A DNA stretch of 5,704 nucleotides. It comes from Oscillospiraceae bacterium. GTDB lineage: Bacteria > Bacillota > Clostridia > Oscillospirales > Ruminococcaceae. The notes below the pieces were generated by a model, which did no database searches, was not told the origin of the DNA, and saw only the letters and a list, made by a program, of their open reading frames with translations. Made by a program: the position numbers and the translations under genes. The stretch lies in the NCBI GenBank assembly GCA_900765125.1, contig CAAFQL010000018.1:1-5704 (forward strand), in the 5' to 3' direction. Positions 5,489 through 5,704 of the stretch are shown one piece after another (within the stretch, counting starts at the first letter, position 1; every line of letters begins with the position of its first letter).

Positions 5489-5704
5489 ATGAGTTTTCTT
5501 AATCTTGATTTGTTTACAATAGTAGCAAGAGTAATCGTTATTCTGCTTATTCTTCCACTTCATGAGTTTGCCCATGCTTTTGTAGCAAAAAAGTACGGTG
5601 ATTATACTGCCGAAAGTTCGGGTAGACTTACTCTTAATCCGTTTAAACACGTAGATCCAATAGGTGCTGTTCTGCTTCTGCTTACAGGATTTGGTTGGGC
5701 AAAA
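5489..5704 (+). CDS. Site-2 protease (M50) family membrane metalloprotease, N-terminal part
   Basis: The first 72 codons of a gene that runs off the right end. The translation has a hydrophobic helix (about 10-30) containing HEFAH (25-29), the HExxH zinc and catalytic motif. Then come a Gly/Arg/Leu turn (SSGRLTLNPFKHVDPIGA, 43-60) and a second hydrophobic stretch ending in GFGWAK. The HEFAHA, R-L-(T/S)-LNP-x-x-H-(I/V)-DP-x-G, FGWA-K series is characteristic of the small bacterial site-2 protease-like proteins of family M50B, which are predicted to cleave within membranes; their substrates are mostly unknown. The ATG at 5489 has a modest GAGG (5477-5480) 8 nt upstream, plus a good promoter. 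The second zinc motif and the C-terminus lie outside the window. Confidence 0.92.
   Translation, partial: MSFLNLDLFTIVARVIVILLILPLHEFAHAFVAKKYGDYTAESSGRLTLNPFKHVDPIGAVLLLLTGFGWAK

Noticed and set aside
5231..5650. Open frames at 5231-5416 (+) and 5456-5650 (-)
   Set aside because: The first is antisense to rpmB and its promoter; the second is antisense to the M50 gene start. Both translations are Lys/Phe-rich products of A/T-rich DNA.
1..5704. CRISPR array, tRNA or rRNA gene, insertion sequence or transposase
   Set aside because: No regularly spaced direct repeats, no cloverleaf or rRNA-like segment, and no transposase-like translation seen on either strand.

Overview
The window looks like the chromosome of a low-G+C, fibre-degrading Firmicute, most likely a gut or rumen Ruminococcus or close relative. 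The evidence is a secreted GH8 glycanase ending in a type I-like dockerin, a four-cysteine ribosomal protein L28, a two-repeat SseB-family protein, and housekeeping-type -35/-10 promoters with 17-bp spacers. The species cannot be fixed from the sequence alone.

Layout from left to right. The C-terminal tail of a probable MATE transporter (+) ends at 106. It converges through a bidirectional hairpin terminator on an AraC-family regulator (-, 187-1053). A 310-bp divergent intergenic region follows. It holds the regulator's promoter, two repeated TGCAA/TTGTATAAT modules that probably drive the + strand, and a long nested inverted-repeat element richer in G+C than its surroundings (about 1203-1327). 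Next is the GH8-dockerin enzyme (+, 1364-2818). It converges through a second bidirectional terminator on a DUF3267-type membrane protein with an HEWLH motif (-, 2877-3494). Then come a two-repeat SseB-family protein (-, 3664-4902), rpmB for L28 (-, 5102-5287) and, divergent from it, the start of an M50/site-2-protease-like membrane metalloprotease (+, 5489 to the window end).

The genes are short independent units: every complete gene appears to have its own promoter and its own hairpin terminator. The only functional pairing the layout suggests is the AraC regulator with the divergent GH8-dockerin gene, a plausible local sensor-plus-enzyme module for glucan use. The enzyme would be exported and docked onto a cellulosome-like scaffold through a cohesin encoded elsewhere. 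L28, SseB and the two membrane metalloprotease-like proteins look like unrelated housekeeping or accessory neighbours.

The points most worth a second look are the structured element in the leader or promoter region of the GH8 gene, and the Asp-to-Asn change at the GH8 catalytic-base position, which points to subfamily GH8b. No complete undescribed defence or mobile system is visible.
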